A stretch of 23,479 nt of DNA from Anaerolineales bacterium UBA2029 (GCA_002332795.1 DDBP01000264.1:1-23479); one strand, 5' to 3'; counted from the first letter of the stretch, positions 14,661-23,479 are shown. Translations and numbers: made by a program. The notes: generated by a model from the letters alone, not told the origin.

Positions 14661-15842
14661 TCAGCGGACGCGGCGCACCCACTGATCTTTGAGTTCGATC
14701 CGGGTCACGTCGGGCGCTTCCAGGAAGGCCAGCACCAGGCGAGAGAAAGCAGCGCTGTCTTCCAGCATGGGGAAGTGTCGCGTGCCGGAAAGGGAGATCA
14801 CGCCGAAAGTGCTACGCCCGTTGGTCAGAGATTTGAGCATGGCATCGGCAGGCACGGGCGCGAACGTGTCTTTCTCGCCATAAACCAGCACGGCGGGCAT
14901 GGACAGCGTCTGCAGGTCGCGCAGTGTGTCTACCTCCGCGAAGGCATCCAGGCTGGCGGCAAAGGCGGCGGGATCGGCCTTCTCTACCTCGATGCGCAGC
15001 TTGTCCTGATCGGCTCCGGCCTCGACGTGCTGCCTGAGCAACTCGAACCGGTCGAAGCTGGACAGATGCTGTTTGAGCGGATTGGGGCGCGTTGCATTGG
15101 TCGCGCTCTCTGGACGGGCTGTCTCCGCTTCGCCGCCCGTGGCCGAGGACACGTTCAGCAGTGGTCTGCCGGTTGCGGCTGCCAGGCGCGCCTCACCGAT
15201 GGCACGCGCCTTCTGTTCCAGGGCGACTTCCGGCGCGGCGGCGACTGATGCGCTGGACGCGGTTGCGGCAGGCGGGTCGGCGGACGGGCTGGAGGGGGCA
15301 GCAGCATCCGGCGCTGTCGGGGCGGACGCGGTAGCGCTCCCTTGCTCGCCCGCCGCTGACGCGGGGCCGGCGGAGCTGTCCGCTGCGACACTTGCCTGAG
15401 CTTCCGGCTCAGGCCTGGTGCTCGCTTCCGCAGCGGCTGGGGATGGGGAAGTCGCCGGGGCGCTTTCCTTGGGCATATCAAAGAGCGGCGGGCTGACGGC
15501 CAGCAGGCGCGGGACGCGATCCGGATGGGTGACGGCAAAGCGGGCGATCACTGCTGCGCCCAGATCGTGCCCCACCAACGCCGCCTTGGTGATGCCCAGC
15601 CGATCCATGAATTCTTCGAGTAGCTGCACCTGCATGGCGAAGGAGTAGCGCGCCTTGTTGCGCCCGGAATCGCCAAAGCCCCACAGGTCAATGGCGTAGA
15701 CGCGGTACTTCATGCTGAGGTGTCCCATGGCTGGCACCCAGTACCGCCACGACCCCAGCCAGCCATGCACCAGGATCACCGGGCGGCCACGCCCCAGCAC
15801 TTCGTAGTGAATCAGATCGTTCTCAATCGTGATCGCGCTCAT
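14661..15842 (-). CDS. Alpha/beta hydrolase with Asp nucleophile and long disordered insertion
   Basis: The 393-residue protein has the alpha/beta hydrolase core: oxyanion HGW (26-28), DLWGFGDSG (52-60) and a nucleophile elbow GHDLGA (91-96) with D93 in place of the usual serine. YGEKDTFAPV (321-330, D325) and the catalytic histidine H356 in TRHFPML complete the site. An aspartate nucleophile is the mark of epoxide hydrolases and haloalkane or haloacid dehalogenases in this fold. At the place of the lid domain, residues about 125-255 are an Ala/Ser/Pro-rich low-complexity stretch, about 100 longer than usual. The ATG overlaps the response regulator gene by 20 bases, and GAGG lies seven bases upstream. 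It is probably cotranscribed with the kinase and regulator. The substrate is unknown. Confidence 0.85.
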   Translation of the reverse strand: MSAITIENDLIHYEVLGRGRPVILVHGWLGSWRYWVPAMGHLSMKYRVYAIDLWGFGDSGRNKARYSFAMQVQLLEEFMDRLGITKAALVGHDLGAAVIARFAVTHPDRVPRLLAVSPPLFDMPKESAPATSPSPAAAEASTRPEPEAQASVAADSSAGPASAAGEQGSATASAPTAPDAAAPSSPSADPPAATASSASVAAAPEVALEQKARAIGEARLAAATGRPLLNVSSATGGEAETARPESATNATRPNPLKQHLSSFDRFELLRQHVEAGADQDKLRIEVEKADPAAFAASLDAFAEVDTLRDLQTLSMPAVLVYGEKDTFAPVPADAMLKSLTNGRSTFGVISLSGTRHFPMLEDSAAFSRLVLAFLEAPDVTRIELKDQWVRRVR

Positions 15843-16257
15843 GCTCTGCCTCGGCAGGGGCAGCCTTTTCTGCGGGCGTTGCTGGGCTGGCGAAGCGGGC
15901 CAGAATTTCGTTGACCCGTGCGTTCAGTTGATCCGGCGCAAAGGGCTTGAGGATGTAGTCGTAGGCTCCCGCTTCCATGCCAGACTCCATCTCGCTCTGC
16001 TGCCCTTTGGCGGACAGGAAGACGACCGGCGTATGCTGCAGGCCATCCATGGCCTTGATGGCGCGACACGCTTCGTAGCCGGTCATGCGCGGCATGCGCA
16101 CGTCGAGCAAGATCAGGTCGGGCTTCTCTTTGGGGGCCAGTTGTACGGCTTCTTCACCATTGCGGGCGGTGATCACTTCGTGTCCCCCAAAGCGCAGGGT
16201 GAACTCGATCAGGTCGCGGATATCCCGCTCATCTTCGGCAACCAGTATGCGAGCCAT
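15823..16257 (-). CDS. Single-domain response regulator (CheY-like)
   Basis: The 144-residue protein is one receiver domain with the acidic pocket E8/D9, phospho-acceptor D52 in LILLDVRMPRMTG, S82 in VVFLSAKG and K104 in YILKPFAP. No DNA-binding or enzymatic output domain follows. The last 20 or so residues are an Ala/Pro/Glu-rich, charged tail with several histidines and aspartates at the end. It starts 11 bases after the stop of the giant histidine kinase and is surely its partner by position. It may act by protein contact, as a shuttle or as a phosphate sink. Its 3' end overlaps the hydrolase gene by 20 bases. Confidence 0.92.
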   Translation of the reverse strand: MARILVAEDERDIRDLIEFTLRFGGHEVITARNGEEAVQLAPKEKPDLILLDVRMPRMTGYEACRAIKAMDGLQHTPVVFLSAKGQQSEMESGMEAGAYDYILKPFAPDQLNARVNEILARFASPATPAEKAAPAEAEHERDHD

Positions 16258-16268
16258 TGGCTATCTCA

Positions 16269-19200
16269 TCACTCCCCTTCAGCGCGCGCGGTAGCGTCCA
16301 TGGTCTCCATCTCCGACGCACGCACTGGCAACCGCACGTAGAACGTCGTCCCTTTGCCCACCTCGCTATCGAACCAGACCTCGCCGCGGTGGAACTGCAC
16401 CAGTTCGCGCACAATGGCCAGCCCCAGGCCCGTGCCCGGCGTGTCCATCACCAGTTCGTTGTACTCGTCGCCCCGGAAGAAGCGCTCGAACACGCGCGGG
16501 GCGATCTCCGGCGGAATGCCGATCCCTGTATCGGATACGGCGAAGACGACCTGCCCGGTAGCCGGGTCGCGCTCTGCGGACAGGGTGATCGTCCCGCCTT
16601 CGGGCGTGTAATTGAAGGCGTTGTCCGCCAGGTTGGTCAGAATTTGCGCTACCTTGTCGTAGTCGCCCCAAACGGTCAGCGTGGGATCGTCGGGCGGACG
16701 GGCGATCACTTCCATGACTCGGCCTTCGTCTTCGGAGCGACCGCGCAGATGGGCCGCTACCTGATTGATCACGCCAGCCACATCTACCGGCCCGAAGCGC
16801 AGTTCGACGCGGCCCTGGTCAATGCGGGAGATGTCGAGCAGGTCGTTGACGAGGATGCTGAGGCGGTCGGCGTTGTTCTTGATCGTCTCCAGGAAGCTGC
16901 GCTGCTGTGGCTGCACTTCCCCCGCTGCCCCCAGCAGCAACAGGTCGGCGTACCCTTTGATCGAGGTCATGGGCGTGCGCAGCTCGTGCGAGACAGTCGC
17001 CACGAACTCGCTCTTCAGCCGGTCCACTTCCACTTCGCGGGTGATATCGCGGAAGACGGAGACCGTGCCCAGGAACTGCTCGTCCAGGTACACCGGCGAG
17101 ACGCGCACGCTGATCACCCGCTTGCCTTCCAGTTCCAGCCGCTCTTCCAGGAATTCGCCCGGTTCATAGCTGGCAGGATCGCGCATCCAGCGCTGCACGG
17201 CGCTGGTCAGGCGGGCGCGGCCTGGCCCGTACAGACCGGCTATGTCCGCCATGGTGCGGCCCAGGACGCTTTCCACCGGCAGGCCCAGGATGCGCGACGC
17301 CGTCTGGTTGAAGACGATGATCTCGCCGAATTCGTTGGCGACGAGCACGCCGTCGGCCACCGAGTCCAGGATGGCGGCGCTCTTGGTCGCCTCGATCTGC
17401 TCCTGGCGCAGCAGCGCACCCAGCCGCTCGGCCTGATCGCGGATGAGGCTGTAGAGTTCGGCGTTGTTCATAGCGTTGGCGACCTGATGCGCCGCCGCCG
17501 TCACCAGGCGCAGGTGATCTTCGGTGAAAGCGCCGGGACGGTCGCTGTAGAGCATGGCCACGCCCAGGATGTCCTCGCTGGTTTCGATGAGCACCGCCAT
17601 AGCCGAGCGCGGGATATCGTCTGCTGCGCTCATGCGCAACCAGCGCGGGTCTTGCTGCACATCCTCCACCACCACCGAGCGGTGATTGCGCACCGCCCAG
17701 CCAGCCAGCCCTTCGTCGAGGGTCAGGGTGGGCTGCTCTACGCCGTTGCCAGGCAGTGCCCCTTCTGGCCAGCCGTAGTGAGCACGGAAGACTAGGCTTT
17801 CCGCCTCGCGGTCGAGCTGCAGGATCGCGCCGTGCGTCGCACCGACTGCGTGGGCCACCAGTTCGAGTGCCCGGCTGAGCAGCCGATCCATGTCCAGGCT
17901 GGAAGCCAGTTCGGTGCTGATGCCATACAGCGTGGCGATGTGCTGGCGTTCCTGTTCCAGTTCGGCGGTGCGCTCGCGCACGCGCTGTTCGAGTTCCTCG
18001 GCCAGCTCCAGCGTTTGCTGGAACAGACGCATACTCTGAATGGCGACGCCAAGCTGAGCGCCAACGGTGGTGAGGATGCGCTGATCGCCAGACGAGAACG
18101 CCAGCGGGTTGCGATCGTTGCGCACGGCCAGCACGCCGATCACTTCGTCGGCGGCGAAGAGCGGCACGCCCAGGAAGCACCGCGCTTCCGGCATCATCGT
18201 CTCTATCTGCAGGTTGTGGCGCAGGTCATACAGGTCCTGCCCGGCCAATAGCAGAGGCGCGCGTCGCTCGATGACGACGGAGAACTCGTCGCGGCCCAGG
18301 GGACGCGGCGGCTCGTTGAGTGGCTCTTCGTCCAGCACATTAGTGGCCAGGGGGAAGCTGATCTGTTGACTGAGCGGATCATAGAGCGCCACATAGAGCG
18401 CGTCAGCGTCGGTGAGGCTGGGCAGCAACGTGTCAATCACCAGCAATAGTTCTTCCAGCGTGTTGGCCGCCGACAGGCCGTTGGAAATATCATTGATGAC
18501 GTAGAGTTCCTCGACGGTGCGGCGCGTCTCGGTCTGCAGGCGGGCGTTTTCGATGGAAATGGCAGCCTGACTGCCGAGCGCCTGGGCCAGCCGCAACATC
18601 CCCGGCAGGAACCTGCGTTCCGGATCGAGCAATTCCACCTCAACCAGGCCAATCGCCACATCGTTGACCACCAGCGGGATGAGGACGCGCGAAGCTGCCG
18701 CATGCCGCAGCATGAGATCGCGTTCGCCGGGGGGCAGGTCGGGATCGTCGGCGCGCACCACGATCAGGGTGCGTTCGCGCAGCGCTTTGCTGCGCAGAGG
18801 GTAGGGGGCCAGACTGTACACGTCGCCCACCTGCTCCGAGGGCACACCCGCCGACCGCGCGCTGACCTCGCCGCGTACCACCAGCGTATCGTTGACATCG
18901 TCCCACAGGAAGACCGTGCAGGCGTCGGCGCTGAGCGCGGCCACCATCTGCACCGTCACTCGCCGCGCCACTTCGTTCAGGTCCAGGGTGACGGCGGTCG
19001 CCTGAGCCGACTCGAAGAGCGTCTCCAGTTCGCGTGTGCGTTGCGCTGTCTGTTCGAACAGAGCCGCATTCTGCACGGCGATCGCCGCCTGACTGCCGAT
19101 CGTCTGCGCCAGCTCGATCTGCTCGTCGGTGAAGATACGTTCTGGAGCCAGTGCGTTCAGGCACAGCACACCGATGGCCTGTCCCCCCGCCACCAGCGGC

Positions 19201-22200
19201 ACCAGCAATGAGCGGTAGACATCTTCGCGACGCAACCAGGTGCGCAGGGCTTCGTAAAGCGGGTCGCCAGGCACCCGTTCAATCACGATCGGCACCAGTT
19301 CATCCTGGATCAGATGGAGCGCGGCGTTGTCGGTCACTGCCAGCATCAGTTCCGGCGGAGCGTCGCCGCGGGGGTATTCGACCACGACGTGGGCTGTGTT
19401 GCGCTCCGGATCAATTTGCAGGGCTGCGCCGTCGGTGATGCCCAGGGAAATGGCTGCCTCGCGCAGGGCGATCTCGAAGATGTTCTCCAGGTCCAGCGTC
19501 TGCGCCAGCGCCAGCGCCACGCGGTTGAGCAGCGCCATGCGTTGCGCCTGCGCGTCGAGGGCAGCGGCGCGCTCCTGGGCGCGCGCGAAGAGTTGCACGT
19601 TCTCCAGCGACACGGCAGACAGGTTGGCCAGGCGCTGGATCAGTTCGTGGTTCTCTTCAAAGCCGAAGGCATTCTCCAGTTCCGTGCCCAGGCGCAGCAC
19701 ACCGATCGCCTGCACGCCGGAGATCATCGGCACCAACAACGTGCTGCGCTCGCCCGCATCGTACCAGGCCCGCAGGTCGCTGAATTGCTCGCGCGCGTCG
19801 GCCTGACGTTCCAGGCGGAAGAAGCGCGCTGTAGCGGCGCGGAAGACTTCCCAGGTGGCGGTGCCGCCGATTTCCAGGGGCACATCGCGCACCACTTCCG
19901 GCACGGTGATACCCGTGACTTCGGCCTGATACACGTCGAAGTGACCGGCTATGTCGTCGTAGAGCGCTACGCTCATGCGGGTGAAGGGCACCAGCCGTTG
20001 CAGGCCGCGCGCGATGGCCGCCACGATCTGCTCTGGCCGGATGGAAGCCGACACCGCCTCCATGACCTCGTTGAGGCGCTGTTCCTGCTCGGCGGCGCGC
20101 AGCGTTTCCTGGTAGAGCCGACCAGTCTCGATAGCCGCGGCAGCGTGTGCGGCGAACAGCTCAAAGGGTTGCAGGGACGCTTCGGTGGGGGCACGCCCGT
20201 CGAGCGGATCGCGCATGGTGATGATGCCGATGATACGCTGCTGATCCTGCCCGATCAACGGCAGATAGACCACATCGCGCGGGTGCCAGACTCCTTCGGG
20301 CACGCTGGGCGGCGTGATCACCTGTCCTTTCAGCACGTTTTCGCGTACCCAGGGATGGTCGTAGCGCAGGTAATAGCCCGCGCCCACGCGCAATTCGTGA
20401 AAGGCCAGGTCGTTGAGCCAGCGCCGCCACACCGTGCCAGGGATGATCTCCTCCTGCAGCAACACGTTCTCGTCGGACGCATAGCCGGCCTGGATCAGGG
20501 CGGTCGGCTCCAGCCGTTCGTCGCGCAGGGTGATGACCACATGATTCCAGCCCGCTTCGCGGATGCCGTCGGCCACCACCTGCAGGCGCGAGGGGATGTC
20601 TTTGGCAGCCTGGATGCGCGTCGCCACGCGGTGCAGTTGCGCCAGGCGGTCGCGCTCGCGGCGGGTGGCCTCTGCTTCCTGCTGAATGCGCTCGATCAGG
20701 CGGTAGTTCTCGATGCTGAAGGCGGCCTGACTGGCGAAAATCTCCAGCGCTTCCACAATGGCGAAGGTGGGGCGGCGACCCGACTGAGGCTCGTCTACGC
20801 TGATCAGCCCCAGCAAGCGCCCGCCGGAGCCAGTGAGCGGTACCAGCAGCAGGTCATCAGGATGCCAGGCGCGCGGGCCGCTGCCCATGCGTTCTTGCAG
20901 CACAGCGTAGGTTGGCAGCCCAGCGGTCAGGTCTTCGCTGCCTTCGGCGGGCAGGAAGTAGCTGTTGCTGATGCGGAAGCTATCCTGCATCAGGCTATAT
21001 GCCTGTTCGAGCGGGGGCGCGGTCTGGCGCAGTTCCTCGAACACCGAGAGCGGCAGACCTGCCTGAGCGGTGCGGCGCAGCACTCCGGCTTCCTCGTCTA
21101 CCACGCTGATGAGCACGACGTTGAAGCCGACCGTCTCCTGGATACTGTGCGCAACCTCTTCCAGCAATTCCTGCAGACTGGCCCCCTGGCGGAACATCTC
21201 GCCCAGGCGAAAGATACGTCCCATACGCTCGGCGCGTACACGCAAGGCGCGGTTGGCCTCGATCTGCTCCTGGTAGCGCCGCGCATTGGTGATGGCGACC
21301 GTCGCCTGATCGGTCAGCGCCTGGGCGAACTCGACCATGCGCTGGTCGAAGGCGGCGGGTTGCGTGCTGTAAAGGTGCAATGCGCCGATGATCTGATCGC
21401 CGAGGGAGATCGGCACGATCAGCGAGGAGCGCGCGCTGGCCGGACGCGGCTCGTAGTCGCTGTGCTGGTAGTCGTCTATGAGCAGGCGTTGGCCACTGAG
21501 GATGGCCGTGCGTTCGGCAGGCGTCAGTTCGTTGAGGGTGCGTTCTTCGCCGAAGCGTTGCTCGATTAGCGGCCTGTCCTCGGCTTCCCACTCACTCCGC
21601 TCGGCCAGCAGGACGATGCTCACGCCCGTCGCGCCGGTGGAGCGCAGCGCTTCCTGGCGGATCACTTCCAGCACGCGGTCGAGTTCCAGCGTGCGGCTCA
21701 GTTCGTGAGTGACACGGCCCAGGGCGCTCAGTTCCTGAACCCGCAGGTGCAGGTCCTGGCCACCGGTGGCCTGCAGTCGCAGGCGATCGATCAGCGCGGC
21801 GACCTGTGTGGCAATGGCCGCCAGCAGGTCGGCGTCTTCTTCATCGTAGGGCACGCCGTCGGAACGGTTGGCGACGATCAGCTCGCCGATGGCGCGATCT
21901 TGCACCAGCAACGGCACCTGCACCCACGCGCGCAGCCCGTGACGCTCGATCAGCGGGCGATAGGGGGGCAACACGCGCGCATCGGCAGCCAGATTGTTGC
22001 TGAGCAGGGGGCGACGCGATATCAGCACGCTCTGCTCAAAGTCGGGCGTGTAGGCGTCTATGCGATACGGCTCATCGAGAGCCACGCCCCAGACGTGACG
22101 CGGATCGAGCACCAGCGCGCCGCTGCGTTCGTCCACCAGCGCCGTCAGCACTGCCTCCGAACGCAGGATATTCGCCACGGCCACCAGCACGTCTTCCAGC

Positions 22201-23479
22201 GTTTCCAGGCTGGGCGTGCCGCGCGTGGCGATTTCGGCCACCGCCCGCAGCCCTTCGGCGTGATGCGTGCGGCGCTGCATTTCGCCGACCAGCCGCGCGT
22301 TGTCAATGAGCATGGCCGCCTGCCCGGCGAAGATAGAGAGCAACTGCGCTTCGTCGTCGCTGAAGTCGCGCCCATCGCGCCGGTTGGCTACCTGAATGAT
22401 GCCCAGCCGCCGCCCGCCGACGATCAGCGGGGCGATCATCGTCTGCTGCATCCCCACTTCAACGGCCAGCGCGCCCAGGGCGGTCTCCAGCGCCGCCAGG
22501 TCACGGCGCAAGTCGTTGCATACCCAGGTGTCGCGCGTCTGCCACAGTTGCGCGACGGGGCTGCCCGGCGGCGAGGGAATCTGGTAGAAGCGCACGCGCT
22601 CCTCGTCGTCCATGCCGTAGAAGGGGCGCTGACTGACCAGCATCTGTTCGGCAGGGTCGTAGAGGAGAATGCCGCACATCTCCGCGTCGAAGAGCGCGGC
22701 AATGCGCGCTGTGATCTGCCCGTAGAGTTCGGCGGGGCTGCGCACTGCGCCCATCGCCCCCGCGATCTGTTGCAGGCCACCCAGGGCACGCGCCCGCCGA
22801 CGAGCCTGCTCGTGCAGCCGCATGTTATCCAGGATCACCGCGGCCTGCCCGGCAAAGACGGTCAGCCGCCGCAGATCGGCTTCGTCGAAACGTCCCTTCT
22901 GCTGCTCGTTGGCGACCAGCAACATGCCCACCCGCCGTCCGCCGGCCAGCAGCGGAACCAGTGCCAGGCTGTGCATGACGATGGCCGTCATCAGTTCGCC
23001 CAGGCCGAGCGCGCGCAGCAGGGCGTCGTCGGGGGCATTGGTGAACCAGGGGGTTTCGGCCTGCCACACTCCGGCCAGATCGGGATGGGCCGTGGGGGAA
23101 ACGCGGTGCCCGGCGATCAACACGTCTGGCGCGCCATAGAAGGGCGGCTGCGCGTGCAGGATACCCTCTGTTTCGTCGTAGAGCAGCACACCGCACACGT
23201 CAGCCCGCAGCAACCCCGCAATGCGGCTGGTGATCTGTCCGGCGAGGGCGCGGATGTCGTCCAGGCGACCCGCTACTTCGGCCAGTTGTTGCACGCCGCC
23301 CAGCGTGCGCAGACGTTCCGCCTGTTCGCTGGCGAAGCGGGCCATCTGCAGGGCCGCGGAGACCTGCCCGGCGACCGCCTGCAGCAGCGCCAGATCGCGC
23401 CGGTCGAAGGCGCGCGGCTGACGGTGCCCCAGTTCCAGCGTCCCCACGCACCGTTCGCCCGCCAGCAACGGCACACCCA
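16269..23479 (-). CDS. Giant multi-GAF sensor histidine kinase (5' end beyond window)
   Basis: The visible 2,400 residues begin inside a GAF domain at the right edge, so the gene is incomplete there. Residue numbers count from the codon at 23474. I count twelve GAF modules: a partial one (1-45), then roughly 75-222, 248-395, 420-566, 597-735, 765-927, 958-1120, 1147-1296, 1328-1473, 1498-1647, 1672-1817 and 1861-2007, each ending in a helix like SQAAIAIENARL and joined by coiled-coil linkers. A PAS domain (about 2027-2148) follows, then HisKA with H2163 in VSHELRTPM and an HATPase domain with NLADNAFNYTPEG, DTGIGIP (2315-2321) and GTGLGLAIV. No membrane segment is seen, so the visible part is cytoplasmic. 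GAF domains bind small molecules or relay signals. None shows a clear bilin or haem site. The response regulator follows after 11 bases. Confidence 0.95.
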   Translation of the reverse strand, partial: GVPLLAGERCVGTLELGHRQPRAFDRRDLALLQAVAGQVSAALQMARFASEQAERLRTLGGVQQLAEVAGRLDDIRALAGQITSRIAGLLRADVCGVLLYDETEGILHAQPPFYGAPDVLIAGHRVSPTAHPDLAGVWQAETPWFTNAPDDALLRALGLGELMTAIVMHSLALVPLLAGGRRVGMLLVANEQQKGRFDEADLRRLTVFAGQAAVILDNMRLHEQARRRARALGGLQQIAGAMGAVRSPAELYGQITARIAALFDAEMCGILLYDPAEQMLVSQRPFYGMDDEERVRFYQIPSPPGSPVAQLWQTRDTWVCNDLRRDLAALETALGALAVEVGMQQTMIAPLIVGGRRLGIIQVANRRDGRDFSDDEAQLLSIFAGQAAMLIDNARLVGEMQRRTHHAEGLRAVAEIATRGTPSLETLEDVLVAVANILRSEAVLTALVDERSGALVLDPRHVWGVALDEPYRIDAYTPDFEQSVLISRRPLLSNNLAADARVLPPYRPLIERHGLRAWVQVPLLVQDRAIGELIVANRSDGVPYDEEDADLLAAIATQVAALIDRLRLQATGGQDLHLRVQELSALGRVTHELSRTLELDRVLEVIRQEALRSTGATGVSIVLLAERSEWEAEDRPLIEQRFGEERTLNELTPAERTAILSGQRLLIDDYQHSDYEPRPASARSSLIVPISLGDQIIGALHLYSTQPAAFDQRMVEFAQALTDQATVAITNARRYQEQIEANRALRVRAERMGRIFRLGEMFRQGASLQELLEEVAHSIQETVGFNVVLISVVDEEAGVLRRTAQAGLPLSVFEELRQTAPPLEQAYSLMQDSFRISNSYFLPAEGSEDLTAGLPTYAVLQERMGSGPRAWHPDDLLLVPLTGSGGRLLGLISVDEPQSGRRPTFAIVEALEIFASQAAFSIENYRLIERIQQEAEATRRERDRLAQLHRVATRIQAAKDIPSRLQVVADGIREAGWNHVVITLRDERLEPTALIQAGYASDENVLLQEEIIPGTVWRRWLNDLAFHELRVGAGYYLRYDHPWVRENVLKGQVITPPSVPEGVWHPRDVVYLPLIGQDQQRIIGIITMRDPLDGRAPTEASLQPFELFAAHAAAAIETGRLYQETLRAAEQEQRLNEVMEAVSASIRPEQIVAAIARGLQRLVPFTRMSVALYDDIAGHFDVYQAEVTGITVPEVVRDVPLEIGGTATWEVFRAATARFFRLERQADAREQFSDLRAWYDAGERSTLLVPMISGVQAIGVLRLGTELENAFGFEENHELIQRLANLSAVSLENVQLFARAQERAAALDAQAQRMALLNRVALALAQTLDLENIFEIALREAAISLGITDGAALQIDPERNTAHVVVEYPRGDAPPELMLAVTDNAALHLIQDELVPIVIERVPGDPLYEALRTWLRREDVYRSLLVPLVAGGQAIGVLCLNALAPERIFTDEQIELAQTIGSQAAIAVQNAALFEQTAQRTRELETLFESAQATAVTLDLNEVARRVTVQMVAALSADACTVFLWDDVNDTLVVRGEVSARSAGVPSEQVGDVYSLAPYPLRSKALRERTLIVVRADDPDLPPGERDLMLRHAAASRVLIPLVVNDVAIGLVEVELLDPERRFLPGMLRLAQALGSQAAISIENARLQTETRRTVEELYVINDISNGLSAANTLEELLLVIDTLLPSLTDADALYVALYDPLSQQISFPLATNVLDEEPLNEPPRPLGRDEFSVVIERRAPLLLAGQDLYDLRHNLQIETMMPEARCFLGVPLFAADEVIGVLAVRNDRNPLAFSSGDQRILTTVGAQLGVAIQSMRLFQQTLELAEELEQRVRERTAELEQERQHIATLYGISTELASSLDMDRLLSRALELVAHAVGATHGAILQLDREAESLVFRAHYGWPEGALPGNGVEQPTLTLDEGLAGWAVRNHRSVVVEDVQQDPRWLRMSAADDIPRSAMAVLIETSEDILGVAMLYSDRPGAFTEDHLRLVTAAAHQVANAMNNAELYSLIRDQAERLGALLRQEQIEATKSAAILDSVADGVLVANEFGEIIVFNQTASRILGLPVESVLGRTMADIAGLYGPGRARLTSAVQRWMRDPASYEPGEFLEERLELEGKRVISVRVSPVYLDEQFLGTVSVFRDITREVEVDRLKSEFVATVSHELRTPMTSIKGYADLLLLGAAGEVQPQQRSFLETIKNNADRLSILVNDLLDISRIDQGRVELRFGPVDVAGVINQVAAHLRGRSEDEGRVMEVIARPPDDPTLTVWGDYDKVAQILTNLADNAFNYTPEGGTITLSAERDPATGQVVFAVSDTGIGIPPEIAPRVFERFFRGDEYNELVMDTPGTGLGLAIVRELVQFHRGEVWFDSEVGKGTTFYVRLPVRASEMETMDATARAEGE

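Noticed and set aside
16257..17795. Plus-strand open frame of 512 codons opposite the kinase core
   Set aside because: It is antisense to the PAS, HisKA and HATPase motifs and has no family features.
19314..21569. Long plus-strand open frame (751 codons) inside the giant kinase gene
   Set aside because: It is antisense to well-defined GAF modules. High GC leaves long stop-free shadow frames, and its translation is rich in His, Gln and Arg with no recognisable domain.
22000..23400. Phytochrome or haem-type GAF domains, suggested by the conserved cysteines C94 and C267
   Set aside because: The cysteines sit in a core strand (DVCGVLL, EMCGILL) and not in a chromophore-binding motif. No PHY domain or bilin lyase context is visible.

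Overview
This is a GC-rich window from a bacterium, most likely a Chloroflexota member of the Anaerolineae type. That placement is an inference. It rests on a very large multi-GAF histidine kinase, a membrane Ser/Thr kinase with a TPR ectodomain, a lipoprotein with Thr/Pro-rich linkers and TolB-like propeller repeats, and intergenic palindromic repeats of a kind common in that phylum. No tRNA, rRNA, CRISPR array, transposase or phage gene was seen. The window reads as chromosomal housekeeping and signalling DNA, not as a mobile island.

Layout. Positions 1-82 hold an imperfect inverted repeat. Two coupled plus-strand genes follow: a winged-helix protein (197-907) and a DUF402 protein (904-1398). 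They converge with a minus-strand DUF2085 membrane protein (1390-2235). Divergent from that are an NAD-dependent sugar epimerase (2344-3288), a secreted M28 zinc peptidase (3379-4386) and the lipid II flippase MurJ (4560-6161), each with its own promoter-like -10 element.

From 6162 the minus strand dominates. A cold-shock protein gene (6227-6442) has a long leader, a near-consensus promoter, a terminator-like hairpin inside the leader and its own terminator. Upstream of it lies the unit xseA, Ser/Thr kinase, xseB (10821 to 6664), in which a 900-residue receptor kinase sits between the two exonuclease VII subunit genes. A small unknown plus-strand gene (10962-11336) converges with fabI (11432-12226). 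A 300-base gap holds the fabI promoter and a MITE-like palindromic repeat. Next comes an L,D-transpeptidase lipoprotein (12528-14522).

The last third is one minus-strand signalling operon: a giant soluble histidine kinase that runs off the right edge (16269-23479; 12 GAF modules visible, then PAS, HisKA and HATPase), a single-domain response regulator (15823-16257), and an alpha/beta hydrolase with an aspartate nucleophile and a long low-complexity insertion (14661-15842).

Together the genes cover envelope building (MurJ, L,D-transpeptidase, epimerase, FabI), DNA repair (XseAB), cold response, and two sensory systems of different types. The best candidates for something undescribed are the giant GAF kinase with its linked regulator and hydrolase, the kinase embedded in the exonuclease VII operon, and the propeller-LysM-YkuD lipoprotein.
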